This document shows, piece by piece, positions 43,296 through 53,450 of a stretch of DNA of 64,000 bases. The translations under genes were made by a program, and so were the position numbers. Under the pieces are notes generated by a model. That model ran no database searches, was not told the DNA's origin, and worked only from the letters and a program-made list of their open reading frames with translations. The stretch covers positions 64,456,951 through 64,520,950 of the forward strand of contig OY282608.1 of the NCBI GenBank assembly GCA_958298945.1, given 5' to 3'. This stretch comes from Atherix ibis (taxonomy: Eukaryota > Arthropoda > Insecta > Diptera > Athericidae). The number at the start of each line of letters is the position of its first letter. Position 1 is the first letter of the stretch.

Positions 43296-43872
43296 GTTTG
43301 TTGGTTTTTTGGTTTGTTGGTTTGTTGGTTTTTTGGTTTGTTGGTTTGTTGGTTTGTTGGTTTGTTGGTTTGTTGGTTTAGTGGTTTATTTGTTTGTTGG
43401 TTTGTTGGTTTGTTGGTTTGTTGGTTTGTTGGGTTGTTGGTTTGTTGTCTTGTTGGTTTGTTGGTTTGTTGGTTTGTTGGTTTGTTGGTTTGTTGGTTTG
43501 GTGGTTTGTTGGTTTGTTGGTTTGTTGGTTTATTTGTTTGTTGGTTTGTTGGTTTGTTGGCTTGTTGGTTTGTTAGTTTGTTGATTTGTTGGTTTGTTGC
43601 TTTGTTGGTTCGGTGGTTTGTTGGTTTGTTGGTTCGGTGGTTTGTTGGTTTGTTGGTTTGTTGGTTTATTGGTTTGTTGGTTTGTTGGTTTGTTGGTTTG
43701 TTGGTTTGTTGGTTTGTTGGTTTGTTGGTTTGTTGGTTTTTTGGTTTGCTGGTTTGTTGGTTTGTTGGTTTGTTGGTTTGTTGGCTTGTTGGTTTTTTGG
43801 TTTGTTGGTTTGTTAGGTTGTTGGTTTATTTGTTTGTTGGTTTGTTGTTTTGTAGGTTGGTTGGTTTGTTGG

Positions 43873-43888
43873 TTTTTTTTTTTTTTTT
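43873..43888 (+). repeat. T16 homopolymer
   Basis: Sixteen consecutive T replace the TTGTTTGT run that precedes gtacg in other cassettes (for example 25981-25998). The gtacg landmark follows directly at 43894. The partner copy at 52282-52294 has 13 T. Confidence 0.95.
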
Positions 43889-45080
43889 GGTTTGTACGTT
43901 TGTTGGTTTGTTGGTTAATTGGTTTGTTGGTTTGTTGGCTTGTTGCTTTTTTGGTTTGTTGGTTTTTTGGTTTGTTGGTTTGTTGGTTTGTTGGTTTGTT
44001 GGTTTGTTGTTTTATTTGTTTGTTGTTTTGTTTGGCTTGTTGGTTTGTTGGTTTGTTGGTTTTTTGGTTTTTTGGTTTGTTGGTTTGTTGGTTTGTTGGT
44101 TTATTCGTTTGTTGGTTTGTTGGTTTGTTGGCTTGTTGGCTTGTTGGTTTGTTGGTTTGTTGGATTGTTAGTTTTTTGGTTTGTTGGTTTGTTGGCTTGT
44201 TGGTTTGTTGGTTTGTTGGCTTGTTGGTTTGTTGGTTTGTTGGTTTGTTGGTTTGTTTATTTGTTGGTTTGTTGGCTTGTTGGCTTGTTGGTTTGTTGGT
44301 TTGTTGGGTTGTTGGTTTGTTGGCTTGTTGGCTTGTTGGCTTGTTGGTTTGTTGGTTTGTTGGTTTTTGGTTTGTTGGTTTGTTGGCTTGTTGGTTTGTT
44401 GGTTTGTTGGTTTGTTGGTTTGTTGGTTTGTTGGTTTGTTGGCTTGTTGGTTTGTTGGTTTGTTGGTTTGTTGGTTTGTTGGTTTGTTGGCTGGTTGGTT
44501 TGTTGGCTTGGTGGCTTGTTGATTTGTTGGTTTGTTGGTTGGTTCGTTTGTTGGTTTGTTGGTTTGTTGGTTTGTTGGCTTGTTGGCTTGTTGGTTTGTT
44601 GGTTTGTTTGTTTGTTGGTTTGTTGGTTTGTTGGTTTGATGGTTTGTTGGTTTGTTGGTTTGTTGGTTTGTTGGCTTTTTGGCTTGTTGGCTTGTTGGTT
44701 TGTTGGTTTGTTCGTTTGTTGGTTTGTTGTTTTGTTGGTTTGTTGGTTTGTTGGTTTGTTGGCTTGTTGGTTTGTTGGTTTGTTGGCTTGTTGGTTCGTT
44801 GGTTTGTTAGTTTTTTGGTTTGTTGGTTTGTTGGTTAGTTGGCTTGTTGGCTTGTTGCTTTGTTGGTTTGTTTGTTTGCTCATTTGTTGGTTTGTTTGTT
44901 TGTTGGCTTGTTGGTTTGTTGGTTTGTTGGTTTGTTGGTTTGTTGGTTTGTTGGTTTGTTGGTTTGTTGGTTTGTTGGTTTGTTGGTTTGTTGGTTTGTT
45001 GGTTTATTGATTTGTTGGCTTGTTGGTTAGTTGGGTTGTTGGTTTGTTGGTTTGTTGGTTTGTTGGTTTGTTGGTTTGTT

Positions 45081-45265
45081 GGCTTATTGGTTTGTTAGTT
45101 TGTTGGCTTGTTGGTTAATTGGTTTGTTGGTTTGTTGGCTTGTTGGTTTGTTGGTTTGTTGGCTTGTTGGCTTGTTGGTTTGGTGGTTAGTTGGTTTGTT
45201 GCCTTGTTAGTTTCTTGGTTTGTTGGCTTGTTGGCTTGTTGGTATGATGGTTTGTTGGCTTGTTG
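45081..45265. repeat. ~0.18-kb patch of 39.5-kb type inserted between two CTCAT modules
   Basis: From ggcttattgg (45081) through ttaattgg, a tttggtgg unit, ttgccttg (45199), ttcttgg and ggtatgatgg (45241) the order is that of 39545-39712 and 40721-40888. It is flanked left by ggttagttggg (45025) and right by gctttg and CTCAT (45287), so a cassette tail was interrupted and restarted 408 bp later. Its partner sequences lie 4.4 and 5.5 kb away. Confidence 0.8.
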
Positions 45266-48200
45266 CTTTGTTGGTTTGTTTGTTTGCTCATTTGTTGGTT
45301 TGTTTGTTTGTTGGCTTGTTGGTTTGTTGGTTTGTTGGTTTGTTGGTTTGTTGGTTTGTTGGTTTGTTGGTTTGTTGGTTTGTTGGTTTGTTGGTTTGTT
45401 GGTTTATTGATTTGTTGGCTTGTTGGTTAGTTGGGTTGTTGGTTTGTTGGTTTGTTGGTTTGTTGGTTTGTTGGTTTGTTGGTTTGTTGGTTTGTTGGTT
45501 TGTTGGTTTGTTGGTTTGTTGGTTTGTTGGCTTCTTGGCTTGTTGGTTTGTTGGTTTGTTGGTTTGTTGGTTTGTTGGTTTGTTGGTTTGTTGGTTTGTT
45601 GGTTTCTTGGTTTGTTGGTTTGTTGGTTTGTTGGCTTGTTGGTTTGTTGGTTTATTGGTTTGTTGGCTTGTTGGTTTGTTGGTTTGTTTGCTTGTTGGCT
45701 TGTTGGTTTGTTGGTTTGTTGGTTTGTTGGTTTGTTGGCTTGTTGGTTTGTTGGTTTGTTGGTTTGTTGGTTTGTTGGTTTGTTGGTTTGTTGGTTTGTT
45801 GGTTTGTGGGTTTGTTGGTTTGTTGGTTTGTTGGTTTGTTGGTTTGTTGGCTTCTTGGCTTGTTGGTTTGTTGGTTTGTTGGTTTGTTGGTTTGTTGGTT
45901 TGTTGGTTTGTTGGTTTGTTGGTTTGTTGGTTTCTTGGTTTGTTGGTTTGTTGGTTTGTTGGCTTGTTGGTTTGTTGGTTTATTGGTTTGTTGGCTTGTT
46001 GGTTTGTTGGTTTGTTGGCTTGTTGGCTTGTTGGTTTGTTGGTTTGTTGGTTTGTTGGTTTGTTGGCTTGTTGGTTTGTTGGTTTGTTGGCTTGTTGGCT
46101 TGTTGGTTTGTTGGTTTGTTTGTTTGTTGGTTTGTTTGGCTTGTTGGTCTGTTGGTTTGTTGGTTTCTTGGTTTGTTGGTTTGTTGGCTTGTTGGTTTAT
46201 TCGTTTGTTGGTTTGTTGGTTTGTTGGTTTGTTGGCTTGTTGGCTTGTTGGTTTGTTGGTTTGTTGGCTTGTTGGCTTGTTGGCTTGTCGGTTTGTTGGT
46301 TTGTTGGTTTTTGGTTTGTTGGTTTGTTGGTTTGTTGGTTTGTTGGTTTGTTGGTTTGTTGGTTTGTTGGTTTGTTGGTTTGTTGGCTTGTTGGTTTGTT
46401 GGTTTGTTGGTTTGTTGGTTTGTTGGTTTGTTGGTTTGTTGGCTTGTTGGTTTGTTGGCTTGGTGGCTTGTTGGTTTGTTGGTTTGTTGGTTGGTTCGTT
46501 TGTTGGTTTGTTGGTTTGTTGGTTTGTTGGCTTGTTGGCATGTTGGTTTGTTGGTTTGTTTGTTTGTTGGTTTGTTGGTTTGCTGGTTTGATGGTTTGTT
46601 GGTTTGTTGGTTTGTTGGTTTGTCGGCTTTTTGGCTTGTTGGTTTGTTGGTTTGTTCGTTTGTTGGTTTGTTGGTTTGTTGGTTTCTTGGTTTGTTGGTT
46701 TGTTGGTTTGTTGGCTTGTAGGTTTGTTGGTTAATTGGTTTGTTGGCTTGTTGGTTTGTTGGTTTGTTGGTTTGTTGGCTTGTTGGTTCGTTGGTTTGTT
46801 AGTTTGTTGGTTTGTTGATTTGTTGGTTTGTTGGCTTGTTGGCTTGTCGCTTTGTTGGTTTGTTTGTTTGCTCATTTGTTGGTTTGTTTGTTTGTTGGCT
46901 TGTTGGTTTGTTTGTTTGTTGGTTTGTTGGTTTGTTGGTTTGTTGGTTTGTTGGTTTGTTGGTTTGTTGGTTTGTTGGTTTGTTGGTTTGTTGGTTTGTT
47001 GGTTTGTTGGTTTATTGATTTGTTGGCTTGTTGGTTAGTTGGGTTGTTGGTTTGTTGGTTTGTTGGTTTGTTGGTTTGCTGGTTTGTTGGTTTGTTGGTT
47101 TGTTGGTTTGTTGGTTTGTTGGTTTGTTGGCTTGTTGGTTTGTTGGTTTGTTGGCTTGTTGGTTCGTTGGTTTGTTAGTTTGTTGGTTTGTTGATTTGTT
47201 GGTTTGTTGGCTTGTTGGCTTGTCGCTTTGTTGGTTTGTTTGTTTGCTCATTTGTTGGTTTGTTTGTTTGTTGGCTTGTTGGTTTGTTTGTTTGTTGGTT
47301 TGTTGGTTTGTTGGTTTGTTGGTTTGTTGGTTTGTGGTTTGTTGGTTTGTTGGTTTGTTGGTTTGTTGGTTTGTTGGTTTTTTGGTTTGTTGGCTTGTTG
47401 GCTTGTTGGTATGTTGGTTTGTTGGTTTGTTGGTTTGTTGGTTTGTTGGTTTGTTGGCTTATTGGCTTGTTGATTTGTGGGTTTGTTGGTTTGTTCGTTT
47501 GTTGGTTTGTTGGTTTGTTCGTTTGTTGGCTTGTTGGTTTGTTGGCTTGTTGGCTCGTTGGTTTGTTGATTTGTTGGTTTGTTGGTTTGCGCGTTTTTTG
47601 GTTTGGTTGTTTGTTAGTTTGTTCATTTGTTGGTTCGTTGGTTACTTGGTTTGTTGGTTTGTTGGTTTGTTGGTTTATTGGCTTGTTGGTTTGTTGGTTT
47701 GTTGGTTTTTTGGTTTGTTGGTTTGTTGGTTTTTTGGTTTGTTGGTTTGTTGGTTTGTTGGTTTGTTGGTTTATTTGTTTGTTGGTTTGTTGGTTTGTTG
47801 GTTTGTTGGCTTGTTGGTTTGTTGGTTTGTTGGTTTGTTGATTTGTTGGTTTGTTAGTTTGGTGGTTTGTTGGTTTGTTGGTTTGTTGGTTTGTTGGTTT
47901 GTTGGTTTGTTGGCTTGTAGGTTTGTTGGTTAATTGGTTTGTTGGCTTGTTGGTTTGTTGGTTTGTTGGTTTGTTGGCTTGTTGGTTCGTTGGTTTGTTA
48001 GTTTGTTGGTTTGTTGATTTGTTGGTTTGTTGGCTTGTTGGCTTGTCGCTTTGTTGGTTTGTTTGTTTGCTCATTTGTTGGTTTGTTTGTTTGTTGGCTT
48101 GTTGGTTTGTTTGTTTGTTGGTTTGTTGGTTTGTTGGTTTGTTGGTTTGTTGGTTTGTTGGTTTGTTGGTTTGTTGGTTTGTTGGTTTGTTGGTTTGTTG

Positions 48201-48610
48201 GTTTGTTGGTTTATTGATTTGTTGGCTTGTTGGTTAGTTGGGTTGTTGGTTTGTTGGTTTGTTGGTTTGTTGGTTTTTTGGTTTGTTGGTTTGTTGGTTT
48301 GTTGGTTTGTTGGTTTATTTGTTTGTTGGTTTGTTGGTTTGTTGGTTTGTTGGCTTGTTGGTTTGTTGGTTTGTTGGTTTGTTGATTTGTTGGTTTGTTA
48401 GTTTGGTGGTTTGTTGGTTTGTTGGTTTGTTGGTTTGTTGGTTTGTTGGTTTGTTGGCTTGTAGGTTTGTTGGTTAATTGGTTTGTTGGCTTGTTGGTTT
48501 GTTGGTTTGTTGGTTTGTTGGTTTGTTGGTTTGTTGGTTTGTTGGTTTGTTGGTTTGTTGGTTTGTTGGTTTGTTGGCTTGTTGGCTTGTTGGTTTGTTG
48601 GTTTGTTGGT
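45266..48610. repeat. CTCAT-rich cassette tails
   Basis: The landmark tttgctcatttg occurs at 45287, 46871, 47247 and 48070 (CTCAT position). The 46871-47247 spacing is 376 bp, exactly 47 units. The stretch also has cttcttgg at 45531 and 45851, ttggtctg near 46145, tttttgg near 46309, ggcttggtgg near 46453 and tgtagg followed by ttaattgg near 46718, 47917 and 48460. The segment near 47.39-47.65 kb (ggtatg, ttttttggtttggttg, ttcatttg, ttacttgg) matches 11.4-11.55 kb. Paired ttagtttggtgg units at 47855 and 48399 mark a ~544-bp duplication. Confidence 0.75.
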
Positions 48611-50320
48611 TTTTAGTTTGTTGGTTTGTTGGCTTGTTGGCTTGTTGGTTTGTTGGTTTGTTGGTTTGTTAGTTTGTTGGTTTGTTGGTTTGTTGGCTTG
48701 TTGGTTTGTTGGTTTGTTGGTTTGTTGGTTTGTTTGTTTGTTGGTTTGTTCATTTGTTGGTTTGTTGGTTTGTTGGTTTGTTGGCTTGTTGGCTTGTTGG
48801 TTTGTTGGCTTGTTGGTTCGTTGGCTTGTTGGCTTGTTGGTTTGTTGTTTGTTGGTTTGTTCGTTTGTTCGGTTGTTGGTTTGTGGGTTTGTTGGTTTGT
48901 TGGCTTGTTGGCTTATTGGTTTGTTGGTTTGTTTGTTTGTTTGTTTGTTGGTTTGTTGGTTTGTTGGTTTGAATGGTTTGTTGGTTTGTTGGTTTGTTGG
49001 TTTGTTGGCTTATTGACTTGTTGGTTTGTTGGTTTGTGCGTTTGTTGGTTTGTTGGTTTGTTGGTTTGTTGGTTTGTTGGCTTGTTGGCTTGTTGGTTTG
49101 TTGGTTGTTTGGTTTGTTGGTTTGTTTGTTTGTTGGTTTGTTTGTTTGTTGCTTTGTTCGTTTGTTGGTTCGTTGGTTACTTGGTTTGTTGGTTTGTTGG
49201 TTTGTTAGTTTGTTGGTTTGTTGGTTTGTTAGTTTTTTGGGTTGTTGGTTTGTTGGTTTTTTGGTTTGTTGGTTTGTTGGTTTGTTGGTTTGTTGGTTTG
49301 TTGGTTTAGTGGTTTATTTGTTTGTTGGTTTGTTGGTTTGTTGGGTTGTTGGTTTGTTGGCTTGTTGGTTTGTTGGTTTGTTGGTTTGTTGGTTTGTTGG
49401 TTTGTTGGTTTGTTGGTTTGGTGGTTTGTTGGTTTGTTGGTTTGTTGGTTTGTTGGTTCGGTGGTTTGTTGGTTTGTTGGTTCGGTGGTTTGTTGGTTTG
49501 TTGGTTTGTTGGTTTATTGGTTTGTTGGTTTGTTGGTTTGTTGGTTTGTTGGTTTGTGGGTTTGTTGGTTTTTTGGTTTGCTGGTTTGTTGGTTTGTTGG
49601 TTTGTTGGTTTGTTGGCTTGTTGGTTTGTTGGTTTGTTGGTTTCTTGATTTGTAGGTTTGTTGGTTTGTTCGTTTGTTGGTTTGTTGGTTTGTTGGTTTG
49701 TTGGCTTGTTGGCTTGTTGGTTTTTTGGCTTGTTGGTTTTTTGGTTTGTTGGTTTGTTGGGTTGTTGGTTTATTTGTTTGTTGGTTTGTTGGTTTGTAGG
49801 TTTGTAGGTTTGTTGGTTTGTTTGTTTGTTGGTTTGTACGTTTGTTGGTTTGTTGTTTAATTGATTTGTTGGTTTGTTGGCTTGTTGCTTTTTTGGTTTG
49901 TTGGTTTTTTGGTTTGTTGTTTTGTTGGTTTGTTGGTTTGTTGGTTTGTTGGTTTGTTGGTTTGTTGTTTTATTTGTTTGTTGTTTTGTTTGGCTTGTTG
50001 GTTTGTTGGTTTGTTGGTTTTTTGGTTTTTTGGTTTGTTGGTTTGTTGGTTTATTCGTTTGTTGGTTTGTTGGTTTGTTGGTTTGTTGGCTTGTTGGCTT
50101 GTTGGTTTGTTGGTTTGTTGGATTGTTAGTTTTTTGGTTTGTTGGTTTGTTGGCTTGTTGGTTTGTTGGTTTGTTGGCTTGTTGGTTTGTTGGTTTGTTG
50201 GTTTGTTGGTTTGTTGGTTTGTTGGCTTGTTGGCTTGTTGGTTTGTTGGTTTGTTGGTTTATTGGTTTGTTGGCTTGTTGGCTTGTTGGCTTGTTGGTGT
50301 GTTGGTTTGTTGGTTTTTGG
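48611..50320. repeat. ~1.7-kb cassette block, copy 1 (partner ~11.06 kb downstream)
   Basis: Landmark pairs are tttttag 48610/59754, ttgaatgg 48971/60027 (offset 11,056), gtacg near 49838/60902 (11,064) and ggattgtt 50120/61168 (11,048). Copy 1 is 88 bp (11 units) longer between tttttag and ttgaatgg. Shared private changes, such as a gggttg unit within the ttttttgg pair near 49238/60295, mark the two as close relatives. Confidence 0.85.
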
Positions 50321-50769
50321 TTTGTTGGTTTGTTGGCTTGTTGGTTTGTTGGTTTGTTGGTTTGTTGGTTTGTTGGTTTGTTGGCATGTTGGTTTGTTGG
50401 CTTGTTGGTTTGTTGGTTTGTTGGTTTGTTGGTTTGGTGGTTTGTTGGTTTGGTGGTTTGTTGGTTTGTTGGTTTGTTAGTTTATTTGTTTGTTGGTTTG
50501 TTGGTTTGTTGGTTTGTTGGCTTGTTGGCTTGTTGGTTTGTTGGTTTGTTGAATTTTGGTTTGTTGGTTTGTTCGTTTGTTGGTTTGTTTGTTTGTTGCT
50601 TTGTTCGTTTGTTGGTTCGTTGGTTACTTGGTTTGTTGGTTTTTTGGTTTGTTGGTTTGTTGGTTTTTTGGTTTGTTGGTTTGTTGGTTTGTTGGTTTGT
50701 TGGTTTGTTGGTTTAGTGGTTTATTTGTTTGTTGGTTTGTTGGTTTGTTGGTTTGTTGGTTTGTTGGCT
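50321..50769. repeat. Bridge with tttggtgg pair and ttgaatttt slip
   Basis: This interval carries ttggcatg near 50393, two tttggtgg units near 50434-50455, ttagtttatttg near 50478, the slip ttgaatttt near 50549 and then gctttgttcg, ttacttgg and tagtgg near 50600-50715. The last three normally follow ttgaatgg in a cassette, so a block has been lost here between ttgaatttt and gctttg. No gene is present. Confidence 0.7.
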
Positions 50770-50989
50770 TGTTGGTTTGTTGGTTTGTTGGTTTGTTGGT
50801 TTGTTGGTTTGTTGGTTTGTTGGTTTGTTGGTTTGTGGGCTTGTTGGTTTGTTGGTTTGTTGGTTTGTTGGTTTGTTTGTTTGTTGGTTTGTTCATTTGT
50901 TGGTTTGTCGGTTTGTTGGTTTGTTGGCTTGTTGGCTTGTTGGTTTGTTGGCTTGTTGGTTCGTTGGCTTGTTGGCTTGTTGGTTTGTT

Positions 50990-51690
50990 GGTTGTTGATT
51001 TGTTCGTTTGTTGGTTTGTTGGTTTGTTAGTTTGTTGGCTTGTTGGCTTATTGGTTTGTTGGTTTGTTTGTTTGTTTGTTTGTTGGTTTGTTGGTTTGTT
51101 GGTTTGAATGGTTTGTTGGTTTGTTGGTTTGTTGGTTTGTTGTTTTATTGACTTGTTGGTTTGTTGGTTTGTGCGTTTGTTGGTTTGTTGGTTCGTTGGT
51201 TACTTGGTTTGTTGGTTTTTTGGTTTGTTGGTTTGTTGGTTGTTGATTTGTTCGTTTGTTGGTTTGTTGGTTTGTTGGTTTGTTGGCTTGTTGGCTTATT
51301 GGTTTGTTGGTTTGTTCGTTTGTTTGTTTGTTGGTTTGTTGGTTTGTTGGTTTGTTGGCTTGTTGGCTTGTTGGTTTGTTGGTTTTTTGGTTTGTTGGTT
51401 TGTTGGCTTGTTGGTTTGTTGGCTTGTTGGTTCGTTGGCTTGTTGGCTTGTTGGTTTGTTGGTTGTTGATTTGTTCGTTTGTTGGTTTGTTGGTCTGTTG
51501 GTTTGTTGGCTTGTTGGCTTATTGGTTTGTTGGTTTGTTTGTTTGTTTGTTTGTTGGTTTGTTGGTTTGTTGGTTTGTTGGCTTGTTGGCTTGTTGGCTT
51601 GTTGGTTTGTTGGTTTGTTGGTTTTTTGGTTTGTTGGTTTGTTCGTTTGTTGGTTTGTTTCTTTGTTGCTTTGTTCGTTTGTTGGTTCGT
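50990..51690. repeat. Triple ggttgttga sub-repeat, copy 2
   Basis: The landmark occurs at 50990, 51238 and 51461. Spacings are 248 and 223 bp, against 252 and 223 in copy 1 at 42597-43295. The second spacing is conserved exactly, the first differs by 4 bp. Confidence 0.85.
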
Positions 51691-52281
51691 TGGTTACTTG
51701 GTTTGTTGGTTTTTTGGTTTGTTGGTTTGTTGGTTTTTTGGTTTGTTGGTTTGTTGGTTTGTTGGTTTGTTGGTTTGTTGGTTTAGTGGTTTATTTGTTT
51801 GTTGGTTTGTTGGTTTGTTGGTTTGTTGGTTTGTTGGGTTGTTGGTTTGTTGTCTTGTTGGTTTGTTGGTTTGTTGGTTTGTTGGTTTGTTGGTTTGTTG
51901 GTTTGGTGGTTTGTTGGTTTGTTGGTTTGTTGGTTTATTTGTTTGTTGGTTTGTTGGTTTGTTGGTTTGTTGGCTTGTTGGTTTGTTAGTTTGTTGGTTT
52001 GTTGGTTTGTTGCTTTGTTGGTTCGGTGGTTTGTTGGTTTGTTGGTTCGGTGGTTTGTTGGTTTGTTGGTTTATTGGTTTGTTGGTTTGTTGGTTTGTTG
52101 GTTTGTTGGTTTGTTGGTTTGTTGGTTTGTTGGTTTGTTGGTTTTTTGGTTTGCTGGTTTGTTGGTTTGTTGGTTTGTTGGTTTGTTGGCTTGTTGGTTT
52201 TTTGGTTTGTTGGTTTGTTAGGTTGTTGGTTTATTTGTTTGTTGGTTTGTTGTTTTGTAGGTTGGTTGGTTTGTTGGTTTG

Positions 52282-52294
52282 TTTTTTTTTTTTT
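52282..52294 (+). repeat. T13 homopolymer
   Basis: Thirteen consecutive T at the same cassette position as the T16 tract at 43873-43888, directly before gtacg at 52300. The length difference between otherwise matching blocks shows either homopolymer instability or base-calling error. Confidence 0.95.
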
Positions 52295-53450
52295 GGTTTG
52301 TACGTTTGTTGGTTTGTTGGTTAATTTGTTTGTTGGTTTGTTGGCTTGTTGCTTTTTTGGTTTGTTGGTTTTTTGGTTTGTTGGTTTGTTGGTTTGTTGG
52401 TTTGTTGGTTTGTTGTTTTATTTGTTTGTTGTTTTGTTTGGCTTGTTGGTTTGTTGGTTTGTTGGTTTTTTGGTTTTTTGGTTTGTTGGTTTGTTGGTTT
52501 ATTCGTTTGTTGGTTTGTTGGTTTGTTGGCTTGTTGGCTTGTTGGTTTGTTGGTTTGTTGGATTGTTAGTTTTTTGGTTTGTTGGTTTGTTGGCTTGTTG
52601 GTTTGTTGGTTTGTTGGCTTGTTGGTTTGTTGGTTTGTTGGTTTGTTGGTTTGTTGGTTTGTTGGTTTGTTGGCTTGTTGGCTTGTTGGTTTGTTGGTTT
52701 GTTGGTTTGTTGGTTTGTTGGCTTGTTGGCTTGTTGGCTTGTTGGTTTGTTGGTTTGTTGGTTTTTGGTTTGTTGGTTTGTTGGCTTGTTGGTTTGTTGG
52801 TTTGTTGATTTGTTGGTTTGTTGGTTTGTTGGTTTGTTGGCTTGTTGGTTTGTTGGTTTGTTGGTTTGTTGGTTTGTTGGTTTGTTGGCTTGTTGGTTTG
52901 TTGGCTTGGTGGCTTGTTGATTTGTTGGTTTGTTGGTTGGTTCGTTTGTTGGTTTGTTGGCTTGTTGGCTTGTTGGTTTGTTGGTTTGTTTGTTTGTTGG
53001 TTTGTTGGTTTGTTGGTTTGATGGTTTGTTGGTTTGTTGGTTTGTTGGTTTGTTGGCTTTTTGGCTTGTTGGTTTGTTGGTTTGTTCGTTTGTTGGTTTG
53101 TTGTTTTGTTGGTTTGTTGGTTTGTTGGTTTGTTGGCTTGTTGGTTTGTTGGTTTGTTGGCTTGTTGGTTCGTTGGTTTGTTAGTTTGTTGGTTTGTTGG
53201 TTTGTTGGTTTGTTGGTTTGTTGGCTTGTTGGCTTGTTGCTTTGTTGGTTTGTTTGTTTGCTCATTTGTTGGTTTGTTTGTTTGTTGGCTTGTTGGTTTG
53301 TTGGTTTGTTGGTTTGTTGGTTTGTTGGTTTGTTGGTTTGTTGGTTTGTTGGTTTGTTGGTTTGTTGGTTTGTTGGTTTGTTGGTTTATTGATTTGTTGG
53401 CTTGTTGGTTAGTTGGGTTGTTGGTTTGTTGGTTTGTTGGTTTGTTGGTT

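Larger units (their letters stand above)
42380..45070. repeat. ~2.69-kb cassette block, copy 1 (partner ~8.39 kb downstream)
   Basis: Landmark pairs are gtgggc 42442/50835 (offset 8,393), ggttgttga 42597/50990, 42849/51238 and 43072/51461, a T-run 43873/52282, CTCAT 44879/53261 (8,382) and ggttagttggg 45025/53407 (8,382). The ttgaatgg landmarks lie 8,397 bp apart (42709/51106). Outside these edges the two copies have different neighbours. Confidence 0.85.
50770..53450. repeat. ~2.69-kb cassette block, copy 2
   Basis: This is the partner of 42380-45070. It contains gtgggc 50835, ggttgttga 50990, 51238 and 51461, ttgaatgg (gaatgg 51106), T13 at 52282, gtacg 52300, CTCAT 53261 and ggttagttggg 53407. 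Differences from copy 1 include the T-run length, ttttattgacttg (near 51143) for ttattgacttg, and ttctttg near 51659 for TTGTTTGT. Confidence 0.85.

Noticed and set aside
43800..44200. Poly-T as the tail of an inserted retroelement
   Set aside because: There is no non-array sequence next to the T16 or T13 tract and no target-site duplication. The tract replaces TTGTTTGT units at a fixed cassette position.
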